The notes: generated by a model from the sequence alone, not told the origin. Shown: positions 55,347-64,000, counted from the first letter of the stretch. The stretch is 64,000 nt of DNA from Verrucomicrobiia bacterium (GCA_030431475.1 JAUIJD010000001.1:1-64000); one strand, 5' to 3'. Translations and numbers: made by a program.

Positions 55347-56333
55347 CTACTTGTCGTTCTCCTGGAGCCACACCTCGCGGGCCTTCAGGTTCTCGCGCAG
55401 TTTGAACAGCTGGTTCCGTTCTTCCGCGAACTCGTCATACATCCGCAGCAAACGGGAGAAGTCCTCCGAGAGGTCGTCGCTGGCGTCCTCCAGCAACTGC
55501 TCGATGTCGTGGGCCTTGTTGCGTCCCACCGCCTCGCCGCCGCCTTCGCCGTGGGGCGTCGCCAGATCACGAAGGTCGGCCCGGCGCTGGTCGAGCGCGC
55601 CATCGATCCGCCCCATCTCTCCCAGCAGGATGTCGCGCTCCGACGAGGAGATCTTCCGGTTCTCGAGCTTGTCCTCGATCCCGGCGCGTCGCGACTCGAG
55701 CCGCTCGATCGCCGCCTCGACCGCTTCGATCAGTTCCCGCCGGGTCTTGTCCGTCATCACGGTCTGACGGCGGTTCTGCTTCCAGTCGTCGCTGACCCGG
55801 CTGCTCTCGTGGTAGTAGCCACCCCAGTAGTGACCGCCGTCGCTTTCGTATTTCTTCACATCCTCGTGGTCGCCCATCGAGGCGGTCAGCTCCATGATCT
55901 GCGAGATGCGCTTCTCGATCCGCTTGTCGAACGCGTCGATCGACTCCGCCAGCGCCTCCTTCGGCAGGTGCTCGCTCTCCTGGCGGAGGCTTTCGAGGAT
56001 CCGCGACCGGCGTTGCTGGTAGACGCCGATCCAGCGTCGCAGCCCCTTGATCGCCCGCATCTTGATCTGGGACACCCGGGTCTTCGACTCGTTGGAGTCG
56101 CGGATCTCGGAAAGCATCTTGATCAGCTCGTCGGTGCGTTGCTCGATCCGGCCGTCGAGCCGCTTCACATCCTCGCGGAGCTCCGCGAGGCGGGCCTCCC
56201 GCTGCTCGATGTGACGGGCCAGATTGACCACCGACTGGCGGCGGGCCTCCATGTCGTAGGCGGGTTCTTCTTCGGCGGGGGCGCCCAGCACGAGGGAAAG
56301 CAGGAGGAAGGGAGCAACTCGGAACGTTCTCAT
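55347..56333 (-). CDS. secreted coiled-coil protein, unknown
   Basis: A 328-residue protein with a signal peptide (VAPFLLLSLVLGAPA) and otherwise almost wholly helical, rich in Glu, Arg and Leu with heptad patterns (RHIEQREARLAELREDVKRL; AIERLESRRAGIEDKLENRK). A short Gly/Tyr/His interruption (GGHYWGGYYHES) lies in the centre. No family recognised; a periplasmic structural or spacer role is possible. The upstream in-frame extension to 56633 is unlikely because it lacks export features and overlaps the nrdR start on the other strand. Confidence 0.65.
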   Translation of the reverse strand: MRTFRVAPFLLLSLVLGAPAEEEPAYDMEARRQSVVNLARHIEQREARLAELREDVKRLDGRIEQRTDELIKMLSEIRDSNESKTRVSQIKMRAIKGLRRWIGVYQQRRSRILESLRQESEHLPKEALAESIDAFDKRIEKRISQIMELTASMGDHEDVKKYESDGGHYWGGYYHESSRVSDDWKQNRRQTVMTDKTRRELIEAVEAAIERLESRRAGIEDKLENRKISSSERDILLGEMGRIDGALDQRRADLRDLATPHGEGGGEAVGRNKAHDIEQLLEDASDDLSEDFSRLLRMYDEFAEERNQLFKLRENLKAREVWLQENDK

Positions 56334-56559
56334 GACCCTGTTAGTAGCCACCATCCGTCCTCCGCGATCCAGCCAAATCCCCTCTCCACCGTGATCGCGG
56401 AGGATTTGAAACAAAACCGCCGGCCGGGCTTCCGACGGCCGGAGCTTTCCAAAAACTCTCCTACGGGTTTCTGCATGGTCGGGACCCGGACACCAAATAG
56501 AGCGTGTTTTTTGCTTCGGACCCACCGGATATTGAGGTAGCTCCCTTCTATTCGATCCG

Positions 56560-57051
56560 ATGCGTTGCGTCCAATGTGCCTCATTCAAGGACAAGGTCCT
56601 CGACTCCCGCATGTCGAAGGATGGCACCACCATCCGCCGGCGGCGCGAGTGTGTGGCCTGCGGCTACCGCTACACGACCTACGAGCAGATCGAGCGCACC
56701 GAGCTGCGGGTGATCAAGCGCGACGGGGCCCGCGAGGCGATCAACCGCGAGAAGCTGCGCAACGGCCTGATCAAGGCCTGCGAGAAACGCCCGGTCTCGA
56801 TGGACCGCATCGACCGCGCCGTCGACGAGATCCTCACCGAGCTTCACCGCGACCACCTCTCGGAAGTCCCCTCCTCCAGCATTGGCGCCAAGGTCATGGA
56901 CAAGCTCCACCAGATCGACCCGGTCGCCTACGTTCGCTACGTCTCGGTCTACCGCCAGTTCGAAGACGTCGGAGAATTCATCCGTGAGATCCAGGCGCTC
57001 GAAAACCGCGCCGCCCGCGATCCGATGCAGCGCCGCCTTTTCCAAGAATAA
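56560..57051 (+). CDS. nrdR: transcriptional repressor NrdR
   Basis: A 163-residue regulator of ribonucleotide reductase genes. The N-terminal zinc ribbon uses C3, C6, C31 and C34, followed by CGYRYTTYEQIE. The ATP-cone (about 48-138) reads RVIKRDGAREAINREKLRNG and KVMDKLHQIDPVAYVRYVSVYRQF. It senses ATP/dATP and binds NrdR boxes. No nrd gene is in this window. Length is normal; the second zinc pair is CVAC. The 226 bases before it show no clear feature. Confidence 0.97.
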   Translation: MRCVQCASFKDKVLDSRMSKDGTTIRRRRECVACGYRYTTYEQIERTELRVIKRDGAREAINREKLRNGLIKACEKRPVSMDRIDRAVDEILTELHRDHLSEVPSSSIGAKVMDKLHQIDPVAYVRYVSVYRQFEDVGEFIREIQALENRAARDPMQRRLFQE

Positions 57052-57097
57052 CCCCGCGTCTCCCCCGACCCACCTTCATGCTCCCCGAATTGACCCC

Positions 57098-57670
57098 GTG
57101 ATCGCCCTGATCGGAAACCGTCCGGCCATCCAGGTCGGAAAGCACCAGGTTCACGACTACGACACCCGCTGGCTCGGCGACGCCCTGCGGCGCGCCGCCG
57201 CCGCCGCCGACAGTGAGAACTTCCCCTTCCTCGACGAGATTCGGCGAGGCATTGAGGAGTATCTGGAGAGCCGCTGCAGCCTCCAGCTCATCCCCCTGCC
57301 CTCGCTCTTCGACCGGGTCCGGCGGATGCTCCGTCACGTCGGCTGCGGCCTGATCGCCGAGAAGCTCGAGCCGCTGGCTCCCCCCGTGACCCTGGCGCTG
57401 GACGAGGCCGCCCGCTTCGCCGGAGACGCCTTCGAGCTCGCCTTCTTCGAGCACCTGCGCGCCGAGATCGACGACCTGCGCGGCGAGGGCGCCGAGCAAC
57501 TCCGCTTCACCGGACTCCACGCCGCGGTGCGCATCCTCCGCCGCTGCGACGGCTGGAACGCGTCGTGCGACCAGCTCCGCGAAGAGATCCACGCCTTCCT
57601 CCTCCGGCAGCACCGGGAGTTCCGCTTCGGCACGAACGGCGTCGAGGTCGACTCCCACCTCCTCGAATAG
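57098..57670 (+). CDS. conserved-looking helical protein, unknown
   Basis: A 190-residue protein read from a GTG at 57098, 46 bases after nrdR; no ATG precedes the conserved-looking part in frame. It has an N-terminal strand region (IALIGNRPAIQVGKHQVHDYD) and a largely helical body (LRRAAAAADSENFPFLDEIR, LLRQHREFRFGTNGVEVDS). No signal or membrane segment. Its position suggests it is co-transcribed with nrdR and the HIT gene that follows, but no function can be given. Confidence 0.6.
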   Translation: MIALIGNRPAIQVGKHQVHDYDTRWLGDALRRAAAAADSENFPFLDEIRRGIEEYLESRCSLQLIPLPSLFDRVRRMLRHVGCGLIAEKLEPLAPPVTLALDEAARFAGDAFELAFFEHLRAEIDDLRGEGAEQLRFTGLHAAVRILRRCDGWNASCDQLREEIHAFLLRQHREFRFGTNGVEVDSHLLE

Positions 57671-57716
57671 CCCGCCTTGCGGCCCCGCGGGTCGCGTGTC
57701 ATCGTCCGCCCGCAAC

Positions 57717-58067
57717 ATGGCCGACGAGAAAACCATCTTCGAGAAGATCCGCGACCGGGAGATCCCGGCGGACATCGTCCACGAGGACGACCGGTGCCTC
57801 TGCTTCCGCGACATCTCGCCCCAGGCACCCACCCACCTGCTCCTCGTGCCGAAGACGGTCGTGCCCCGGTTGACCGCGGCCGACGAGTCCGACCGCGATC
57901 TGCTCGGGCACCTGCTCCTGGTCTCCGCCGAGGTGGCCCGGAAGGAAGGCTTCGAAGAAAGCGGCTACCGCGTGGTCATCAACAACGGCCCGGACGGGGG
58001 CGAGGAAGTCCCCCACCTCCATCTCCACCTGCTGGCCGGACGCCGCCTTTCCTGGCCTCCCGGTTAG
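57717..58067 (+). CDS. HIT family nucleotide-binding protein (HinT-like)
   Basis: A 116-residue histidine-triad protein. It opens TIFEKIRDREIPADIVHEDD, has FRDISPQAPTHLLLVPK, and ends with the triad HLHLH at 100-104 plus AGRRLSWPPG. It is a purine nucleoside phosphoramidase by family. The ATG at 57717 is preferred to 57696, which adds seven residues. Short gaps to both neighbours suggest an operon. Confidence 0.93.
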   Translation: MADEKTIFEKIRDREIPADIVHEDDRCLCFRDISPQAPTHLLLVPKTVVPRLTAADESDRDLLGHLLLVSAEVARKEGFEESGYRVVINNGPDGGEEVPHLHLHLLAGRRLSWPPG

Positions 58068-58113
58068 TCTTCCGCCTCCGCCCGGTTGCCGACCGGCTTT
58101 CCATCCTTGTTTC

Positions 58114-58773
58114 ATGCTCCGACGTTTTCTCGCACTCCTCTTCGGTGCCGCCCCGCTTCATGCGGGCGAGGCGCCTCCGGTGATGACCCATGCAGTGCTG
58201 GTGCACGGCATCTGGCAGCACGAAGGCCGCTGCTTCGGCCTGCTCCGCCGCGATCTTGAGAAGCGGGGCGTCACCTGCCTGGTCCCCAGCTTGAAGCCCG
58301 CGGACGGACGCGAGGGCATCGGCACCCTGGCCCTCCAGCTCCGGAAAGAGATCGACAAGGCCTTCGGCAAGGAACAGCCCTTCGTGCTCGTCGGCTTCAG
58401 CATGGGAGGCCTCGTCAGCCGGGTCTACCTGCAGGACCTCGACGGCGCCCGTCGCTGCGAGTCGCTCATCACCATCTCCTCCCCCCACCACGGGACCGGG
58501 ATGGCCCATCTCCACTACGGCCGCGGCGCCGCGGAGATGCGCCCGGGGAGCGTGTTTCTCAGCGAGCTCGAGCGCGGCCAGGACCGCCTGGGCGATCTAC
58601 CCATCGTGTCCTACCGCACCCCCTACGATGCCGTCATCGTGCCGTCGGAGAGCTCGGTCTGGGAGCTTGCCGAGAACATCGAGATCCCCTGCCCGCTGCA
58701 TCCCCTGATGACGGCCTCGCGCAAGGTCCGGCACGACATTCTGCGTCGGTTCGAGTATCCGGAAGAGCCGTAA
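58114..58773 (+). CDS. alpha/beta-hydrolase (lipase-like), exported
   Basis: A 219-residue hydrolase with a signal peptide (LRRFLALLFGAAPLHAG). HGIW (31-34) forms the oxyanion region and GFSMGG (94-99) carries the nucleophile Ser96; ISSPHHGTGMA follows as in triacylglycerol lipases. Candidate acid and His lie near SYRTPYDAV and CPLHPLM. Likely acts on acyl esters in the periplasm. It converges with the DUF6600 lipoprotein gene. Confidence 0.82.
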   Translation: MLRRFLALLFGAAPLHAGEAPPVMTHAVLVHGIWQHEGRCFGLLRRDLEKRGVTCLVPSLKPADGREGIGTLALQLRKEIDKAFGKEQPFVLVGFSMGGLVSRVYLQDLDGARRCESLITISSPHHGTGMAHLHYGRGAAEMRPGSVFLSELERGQDRLGDLPIVSYRTPYDAVIVPSESSVWELAENIEIPCPLHPLMTASRKVRHDILRRFEYPEEP

Positions 58774-58813
58774 CGAAAGGCGACGGGTGGTGGCTTCACG
58801 CCGTCCCCCTCCT

Positions 58814-61126
58814 TCATCGTCCTCCGCGGCGCTGCTTCCGAAACTGCTCCTGCAGCTCCCGCTGCCGCTGCTGCTGGCGTTTCTGGGCCTCTTGGCGCTG
58901 GCGAACCTGCTCGGCCGCCCGACGAGCCCGTTCCTCCGCCGCGCGACGTTGCTGTTCGCGGTTTTGGCGGGCCCGCTCTTCCTGCGCTCGCCGAGCGGCC
59001 TCCTCCCGGGCCTGGCGCGCCCGTGCCTCCTGCGCCCGCCGAGCCGCGTCTTCCCGAGCCTGACGCTGCTGTTCGGCCTGCCGTCGTGCGGCTTCTTCAC
59101 GAGCCTGCTGCTGCCTCGCCCGAAGCGCGGCGGCCTCCTGGGCCTGACGCTGACGCTCGGCCATCCGGCGACGCTCGTCCTCCTGCCGTCTCGCGGCCTC
59201 CTCCCGGGCTTCCCTCGCCCGATCGGCCTGCGCCTGCCGAGCCGCGTCATCGGCGGCCTGGCGGCGTTGCCGCTCCATGTCACGAGCGGCTTCCTCCTGC
59301 TGACGTCGCGCAGCGGCTTCCGCGGCGGCCCGATCATTGGCATCATTCCGCGCCGGCGTGCCTCCACGACCGGTCGAGCGATCCGCCGCCGTCCCTTGAC
59401 GGGCTTCCCGAAGACGCTCCTGCTGCTGCCGGAACCGCTCGGCGGCCGCCTGATTCTGCTGCCGAAGTCGTTCCTGCAGGGTCAACCGGGGTACGTCGTT
59501 TCTCTCCGCTTCCCGGCGATCCGTAGCCTCCTCGCCGCGGCCTGCGCCCCGGACATCCGCCGAGCTTCCACCGGTCCGGCCACCGTTTTCCTCGCGACGT
59601 CCCCCGGTCGCCGATCCATGGCGCGCATCGTTTCCGTTCATGCGGTCCCGGATCTGATCGAGAGCGCGCTCACGCTCCGCCATGGGGGTCATCCCACTCG
59701 GCAGGGAGCGACCGCCGACGCCGGCGGTGCCTCCTGCGATCGATCCCCGTCCGCCACGACCCATCGTTTGGCGGTCCAGCGCTTCCCGGACCTCCTCACG
59801 ATTCGAGGCCAGTCGCTCTTCACGATCCCCGCGGACCCGGTTCGCCCAGGTTCTCACCGCTTCCCGCTGGCGTTCCCTGGCTTGCCGGAACCGCTCCGAC
59901 CATTGCGCCGAAATGCCTCCCGGAGCCCGCACGACCTCGACATCATCGACACGCGCCGCCACGCGGTTGGGTCTCAGACCGGGATTCCACGGCGCCGCAA
60001 GGTTCGGCGCGAACACATGACAGCGATCGCCATCGCGGAAAGTGCGCCGACCGGCCGCCGTCCCAAGTCCCCGAAGCGGCTCGTTCTCCACCCGGCACAC
60101 CGGCCACGGGCGCCCGACATGGCGACGCAGTTCGGCGTAGGAAGGCCCGCCGAGGATGACGCGTCCCCCTTGGTAGTGCAGGTTCGTGCAGCCTCGCGCC
60201 ACCCGCCGAAGCGCGGCATTTCGACCGGTGGGCAGGCAGTGACGCCAGATGGGATCGGCGAAGTGGCGCTCGGCGACGAAGCAAAACCACTCGTCGGCGA
60301 TGCCGAGATCGATGTCGGCGTTGACGCCCCATCCCCCGCGGTGTCCCCCCAGCGTTTCGGGCGGGAGCGGTGCCCACCCGACGTGATTCCCCCCGTGCCG
60401 CCAGGCGACCCAGGCCGGAGCCCATTCGCCTCCCGGCACCCAACACCAGCCGCGTCCGCTCAGAAGCACCCAGCGTCCGTAGTGGTAGGTGGCCCAGCCG
60501 AAGGGCTCCTCGGAAATCCACGTCCAGCCCCGGTCGGTGCAGATCCAACGTCCGTGCGTGTAGGGACGCCACGAGCGATCCCGGATCACCACCATCGGCT
60601 GGAAAATGTAGCCGTAGTCCGGGCTGTCGAACCACTGCCCGTGATCGTCGAGGTTCTCGTAGAAGAGATCGTAATCCGCCACCGGCTCCTGCAGCACCGC
60701 CGGTTCGTCGTCCGACCAATCCTCCAGGGCTTCCCGCCCGGCCAGTTCGAGTTCCCGTTCGCTCAGCTCCTGCTCCCGTGCGGCGAGTTCGGCCTCCTCC
60801 TCGGCCAGGGCCTCGGCCTGCCGTGCCGCCTCCTCCTCCCGTCGCCCGGCTTCCTCGAGGGCATCCGCCGCTTCCCGTTCGCGGACCGCCATCGCGGCCT
60901 CCTCCCGCTCACGGCGCTCGACCTCGAGGCGCTGCTCGAGTTGATCCTTCTCCGCCTCGAGGCGCTCCGTTTCGGCTGCGAGCCGCTCGCTCTCCACTTC
61001 AGCCGCGCGCTGCGCCTCGGCCAGCGCTTCCAACTCGGCCCGGTACTCGGCGACGGCATCGGGGTCGGCCGGGCGCTCGCAGGCGGCCAGCAGAAGAACG
61101 GGGAGGATCTTGAGGAGCGTCTTCAT
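58814..61126 (-). CDS. DUF6600 lipoprotein with long Arg/Gln/Ala/Glu-rich tail
   Basis: A 770-residue lipoprotein (KILPVLLLAAC, Cys17). A coiled coil of Glu/Ala/Arg heptads spans about 25-125. The DUF6600 domain follows (about 135-260), with DYDLFYENLDDHGQWFDSP and repeated Trp-rich turns such as GRWICTDRGWTWISEEPFGW. The last 300 residues are a low-complexity run of REEAARRQ-like units, predicted coiled coil or disordered. It may be a structural envelope protein; function unknown. The antisense frame is also open because of the biased composition, and is not a gene. Confidence 0.8.
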   Translation of the reverse strand: MKTLLKILPVLLLAACERPADPDAVAEYRAELEALAEAQRAAEVESERLAAETERLEAEKDQLEQRLEVERREREEAAMAVREREAADALEEAGRREEEAARQAEALAEEEAELAAREQELSERELELAGREALEDWSDDEPAVLQEPVADYDLFYENLDDHGQWFDSPDYGYIFQPMVVIRDRSWRPYTHGRWICTDRGWTWISEEPFGWATYHYGRWVLLSGRGWCWVPGGEWAPAWVAWRHGGNHVGWAPLPPETLGGHRGGWGVNADIDLGIADEWFCFVAERHFADPIWRHCLPTGRNAALRRVARGCTNLHYQGGRVILGGPSYAELRRHVGRPWPVCRVENEPLRGLGTAAGRRTFRDGDRCHVFAPNLAAPWNPGLRPNRVAARVDDVEVVRAPGGISAQWSERFRQARERQREAVRTWANRVRGDREERLASNREEVREALDRQTMGRGGRGSIAGGTAGVGGRSLPSGMTPMAERERALDQIRDRMNGNDARHGSATGGRREENGGRTGGSSADVRGAGRGEEATDRREAERNDVPRLTLQERLRQQNQAAAERFRQQQERLREARQGTAADRSTGRGGTPARNDANDRAAAEAAARRQQEEAARDMERQRRQAADDAARQAQADRAREAREEAARRQEDERRRMAERQRQAQEAAALRARQQQAREEAARRQAEQQRQAREDAARRAQEARARQAREEAARRAQEERARQNREQQRRAAEERARRAAEQVRQRQEAQKRQQQRQRELQEQFRKQRRGGR

Positions 61127-61179
61127 GGGAGGAAACAAGGGGTGGTTGTTTCGTCCGACGGGTCAGCCCTCCCTCTTAT

Positions 61180-61866
61180 TCAGGTTTCCCTCACGCCAAG
61201 GGTCGCCACCTCGTAGTCCACGCGTGACGGACCACCCCGCCCCCCGGCGATTTCCCGGCGCACCACCTTCGACCCCAGCAGTTCCTCCATCACCCGGAGT
61301 TCGAACTGGATCGCGTTCGGGTAGCTCTTGAAGACTTCGTGGAGCGGATGGTGGAACTCCTCGATCCGGAATCCCTGCTCGGGATCATACTTGCAGCGCC
61401 CGAAGCAGCCCTCCTTCTCGCGCAGCGACGAAAGCAGGGTCGCCTTCTCCACCATCGACCTGGCCTTCGCCAGACGCGGCTGCCAGCGGTCGCGCAACTG
61501 CTGGAAGTGCTGCAACAGGAGACGCTCGGGCGCCGTGTCGCCGAACACCTGCCGCGCCGCATCGAGAAGCTGGAGCGAAATCGCCCCCGCTTCCGGGAAA
61601 AGTCCGTCGGCCTTCTCGGTCAGCCGGTACATGATCTCCGGCCGCCCGATCTTCTGCCGAGGGACCCGCCAGGTTTCGACGTAGCCCCGCTTTCTCAGGG
61701 CCTCGCACTGGTCCTTGATCCCCATGTAGCTGCCGCCGAGCCGGCGCTGCAATTCCGGCACCGGGAGCCCGCCCGACAGCTTGAGTTCGTCCACGATCCG
61801 CACCCACTGCGGTTTGACCAGTTCCCGAAACCCCGAAGCGAACACGCCCCATAACTTTCCGGCCAC
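61180..61866 (-). CDS. winged-helix regulator of the SufR/COG2345 type
   Basis: A 228-residue regulator. An N-terminal winged helix (about 18-85: VDELKLSGGLPVPELQRRLG, MGIKDQCEALRKRGYVETWR, GRPEIMYRLTEKAD) is followed by a dimer helix and a C-terminal ligand domain. In SufR-type relatives four spaced cysteines hold an Fe-S cluster; here most are replaced (for example EEFHHPLHEVF) and only a CFGRC pair remains. So it may sense something else. Its start faces the kinase gene; the gap (61867-61990) could hold its operator. Confidence 0.8.
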   Translation of the reverse strand: MAGKLWGVFASGFRELVKPQWVRIVDELKLSGGLPVPELQRRLGGSYMGIKDQCEALRKRGYVETWRVPRQKIGRPEIMYRLTEKADGLFPEAGAISLQLLDAARQVFGDTAPERLLLQHFQQLRDRWQPRLAKARSMVEKATLLSSLREKEGCFGRCKYDPEQGFRIEEFHHPLHEVFKSYPNAIQFELRVMEELLGSKVVRREIAGGRGGPSRVDYEVATLGVRET

Positions 61867-61990
61867 CCCGGGGGAATCAATGCAATTCCTTTCTCAAATG
61901 GTGAGGAACATCCAGACAGCCCCCCATTCACGGGGTCGCATCATGCATTTTTCGCTTTAAATCGAGCCGTTAAGTGTCCACTATATCGCC

Positions 61991-63106
61991 ATGCACGATC
62001 TCAAGCGCGTTGCCCGCCTCTTCGACATGCGGGCGGACCTTGTCCACGCCCATCCTTACGGCTCCGGGCACATCAACGATACCTACTGCGCTTGGTACGA
62101 TCAGGCCGGGCAGCGGATCCGCTACATCCACCAGCGGATCAACCACGACATCTTCAAGGATCCGGTGGCGCTGATGGCCAACGTCGACCGGGTGACCCGG
62201 CACGCGCTGAAACGGCTGACCGAGAGCGGCCACCCGGAGGCCCGCCGCCGCACTCTGACGACCATTCCTTCCATCGACGGCAAACCTTATGCCATCGACT
62301 CGGAAGGCAACTGCTGGCGGACCTATCCCTTCATCGAGCGCGCCCGCGGCTACGACGAGATCGAGGACAACCGTCAGGCCGAGGAAGCCGCCCGCGCCTT
62401 CGGTGAGTTCCAGAAGCTCGCCGCCGATCTGCCCGGAAAGCGCCTCGTCGAGACCATCCCCGACTTCCACCACACGCCCAGGCGCCTCTCCGCTCTCGAG
62501 GACGCCCTGCGATCGGGAGACGCCGAGCGGCGGGCCGCCGCCGGCCCCGAAATCGAGTTCGCTCTGGCCCGCGAGGGCGACGCCCACCGCGTGGTCGACG
62601 CCATCGAGGCGGGTCGCGTACCCGAGCGCGTCACCCACAACGATACCAAGCTCAACAACGTGCTGCTCGACGACGTCACGATGGAAGGTGTTTGCGTGAT
62701 CGACCTCGACACCACCATGCCCGGCTCCGTCCTCTACGACTTCGGCGACATGGTCCGGACGGCCTGCCCGACAACCCGGGAGGACGAGGTGGACCTTTCC
62801 AAGATCGACATCCGGCTCGACCGCTTCGAGTCGCTGCTCCGCGGCTATCTCAGCTCCGCCTCCGAGTTCCTCGTCCCGGCCGAGATCGAGTTGCTCGCCT
62901 TTTCCGGCAAGCTTCTCACCTACGAATGCGGCATCCGTTTCCTCACCGACTTCCTCCTCGGCGACGTCTACTTCAAGACGAAGCGCCCGGGGCAGAACCT
63001 CGATCGCTGCCGCAGCCAGTTCGCGCTGGTGAAAGCGATCGAAAGCAAGCTCGCCCAGATGGAGGACATGGTGGCGGAATGCGCCGGCAACACCGTCGCC
63101 ATCTGA
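61991..63106 (+). CDS. sugar kinase of the APH fold (NahK-like)
   Basis: A 371-residue phosphotransferase-family kinase. The catalytic loop THNDTKLNNVLLDD (H216-N-D218) and the metal site VIDLDTTMPGSVLYDFGD match N-acetylhexosamine 1-kinases more than antibiotic kinases. PYGSGHINDTY near residue 22 is the nucleotide loop. It would make a sugar-1-phosphate in the cytoplasm. The gene just downstream encodes a GalE-type epimerase, fitting a hexosamine salvage pathway. Confidence 0.85.
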   Translation: MHDLKRVARLFDMRADLVHAHPYGSGHINDTYCAWYDQAGQRIRYIHQRINHDIFKDPVALMANVDRVTRHALKRLTESGHPEARRRTLTTIPSIDGKPYAIDSEGNCWRTYPFIERARGYDEIEDNRQAEEAARAFGEFQKLAADLPGKRLVETIPDFHHTPRRLSALEDALRSGDAERRAAAGPEIEFALAREGDAHRVVDAIEAGRVPERVTHNDTKLNNVLLDDVTMEGVCVIDLDTTMPGSVLYDFGDMVRTACPTTREDEVDLSKIDIRLDRFESLLRGYLSSASEFLVPAEIELLAFSGKLLTYECGIRFLTDFLLGDVYFKTKRPGQNLDRCRSQFALVKAIESKLAQMEDMVAECAGNTVAI

Positions 63107-63110
63107 CTTC

Positions 63111-64000
63111 ATGAAGATCCTCGTCACGGGAGGAGCCGGATTCATCGGCTCCCACATCGTCGAACACTACCAGGGGAAAGCGGACGAAATCCGCGTGCTC
63201 GACAACCTCCGCACCGGCTACGCCCACAATCTCGAGGGCCTCGACCATACCTTCATCGAAGGCTCGATCACCGACCGCGAGAAGGTCGATCGGGCCGTCG
63301 AGGGAGTGGACCTCATCTTCCACATGGCCGCCCTGGTCAGCGTGCCGGAGTCGATGGAGAAGCCGGGCGAATGTGTCGACATCAACGTGCACGGCCTGCT
63401 CAACGTCCTCGAAGCCGGAGTCGCGGCCGGCGCGCGCAAACTGGTCCTCGCGTCCTCGGCCGCCGTCTACGGCGACAACCCGACCGTCCCGAAGGTCGAG
63501 TCCATGCTTCCCGAGCCGAAGAGCCCTTACGCGATCACCAAGCTCGACGGCGAGTACTACCTCGACCTCTATCGCCGCGAACGCGGGATCGGCACCGCCG
63601 CGATCCGCTTCTTCAACGTCTTCGGTCCCCGCCAGGACCCGAAAGGCGCCTACGCCGCCGCCGTCCCCATCTTCATCGAGAAGGCCCTGGCCGGCGAGGA
63701 CATCACCGTCTTCGGCGACGGCGAGCAGACCCGCGACTTCATCTACGTGAAGGACATCGTCGGCGCCCTCTCGTTCGCCGCCGAAACGGAAGTCGTTCAC
63801 GGCGTCTTCAATGCCGGCTACGGCGGACAGATCACCATCAACGACCTCGCCACCAAGATCCTTGCGGCCGCCGGCTCCGACTCGCAGGTGCTCCACGGCC
63901 CGGAGCGTGCCGGCGACGTGAAGCACTCCCGCGCCAGCGCTGACAAACTACTCGGCTCCGGCTGGCAGCCCCGGCACTCGCTGGAGGAAGGCCTCGGCAC
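63111..64000 (+). CDS. NAD-dependent sugar-nucleotide epimerase/dehydratase, 3'-partial
   Basis: About 296 residues to the window edge, where the frame is still open. An extended SDR: NAD motif GGAGFIGSH (7-15), ASSAAVYG strand, catalytic Y140-x3-K144 (YAITKLDGE), and FFNVFGPRQDP. Closest in layout to UDP-glucose 4-epimerase or UDP-glucuronate epimerase families. Starts 4 bases after the kinase stop, so co-translated. The substrate is probably a UDP-sugar linked to the kinase product. Confidence 0.9.
   Translation, partial: MKILVTGGAGFIGSHIVEHYQGKADEIRVLDNLRTGYAHNLEGLDHTFIEGSITDREKVDRAVEGVDLIFHMAALVSVPESMEKPGECVDINVHGLLNVLEAGVAAGARKLVLASSAAVYGDNPTVPKVESMLPEPKSPYAITKLDGEYYLDLYRRERGIGTAAIRFFNVFGPRQDPKGAYAAAVPIFIEKALAGEDITVFGDGEQTRDFIYVKDIVGALSFAAETEVVHGVFNAGYGGQITINDLATKILAAAGSDSQVLHGPERAGDVKHSRASADKLLGSGWQPRHSLEEGLG

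Noticed and set aside
58787-61216. An 809-codon plus-strand frame opposite the DUF6600 lipoprotein
   Set aside because: It arises from the repetitive Arg/Gln/Ala/Glu coding of the minus-strand gene; Leu/Pro/Arg-only composition and no start signal.
61991-63106. Aminoglycoside resistance kinase
   Set aside because: The fold is shared, but the metal-site sequence (DLDTTMPGSVLYDFGD) and the epimerase neighbour fit N-acetylhexosamine kinases better.

Overview
The window looks like a chromosomal segment of a GC-rich, Gram-negative, heterotrophic bacterium, most likely a member of Verrucomicrobiota (Verrucomicrobiales, Luteolibacter/Haloferula-like). This placement is inference. It rests on the gene families seen together: a MoxR-DUF58-DUF4381-BatA/B/C/D operon, DUF4331 beside a TPR protein, a sulfatase, DUF6600 and many lipoproteins. 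The gene style also fits: high GC, frequent ATGA/TGATG overlaps, and short degenerate repeats in front of start codons. Outer-membrane barrels (OprB-like, FadL-like, TolC-like) show a two-membrane envelope. No rRNA, tRNA, CRISPR array or prophage was recognised.

Layout. 1-3.9 kb: the end of an MscS-type channel gene, then a parvulin and three consecutive HupE/UreJ-like membrane proteins. 3.9-5 kb: a RAYT (REP-associated tyrosine transposase) between REP-like palindromes and outer GA/CT-rich hairpins. 5-12 kb: envelope lipoproteins and barrels, an OprB-like porin, and a BASS transporter convergent with a LysR gene. 12-14.8 kb: an HAD hydrolase and a sulfatase closed by a terminator. 14.9-21.9 kb: the moxR/bat operon, interrupted by a small four-helix-bundle ORF bounded by a perfect 35-bp inverted repeat. 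22-27.9 kb: a complete tripartite RND efflux operon. 28-30 kb: a glycosyltransferase fused to an LpxH-like phosphoesterase. 30-41.7 kb: aroC, TPR/DUF4331, a FadL-like protein, an ECF sigma/cupin anti-sigma pair, a membrane protein, gatB, a solitary DNA methyltransferase and a eukaryote-type hisA. 41.8-46 kb: sucB-sucA on the minus strand. 46-54.6 kb: an ABC ATPase, DUF3592, yqeY-ispD-M16 peptidase, a VWA protein, a large lipoprotein and a polyprenyl synthase. 54.6-64 kb: a branched palindrome, nrdR, a HIT protein, a small lipase-like protein, a DUF6600 lipoprotein, a SufR-like regulator, a NahK-like kinase and a partial sugar-nucleotide epimerase.

The most unusual signal is a family of GA/CT-rich imperfect hairpins with the core TCGAGGACGAGGGACGAGAA on the right arm. 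They lie at nearly every junction of the moxR/bat operon (15.85-20.0 kb) and on both sides of the RAYT (3.9 and 4.9 kb). One copy is split open by the four-helix-bundle ORF, whose flanks form an exact 35-bp inverted repeat. The right arm of that copy, and of the next one, supplies the Shine-Dalgarno-like GGAGGA of the following gene. This resembles a non-disruptive mobile unit with stand-alone hairpin derivatives and is the best candidate here for an undescribed system.
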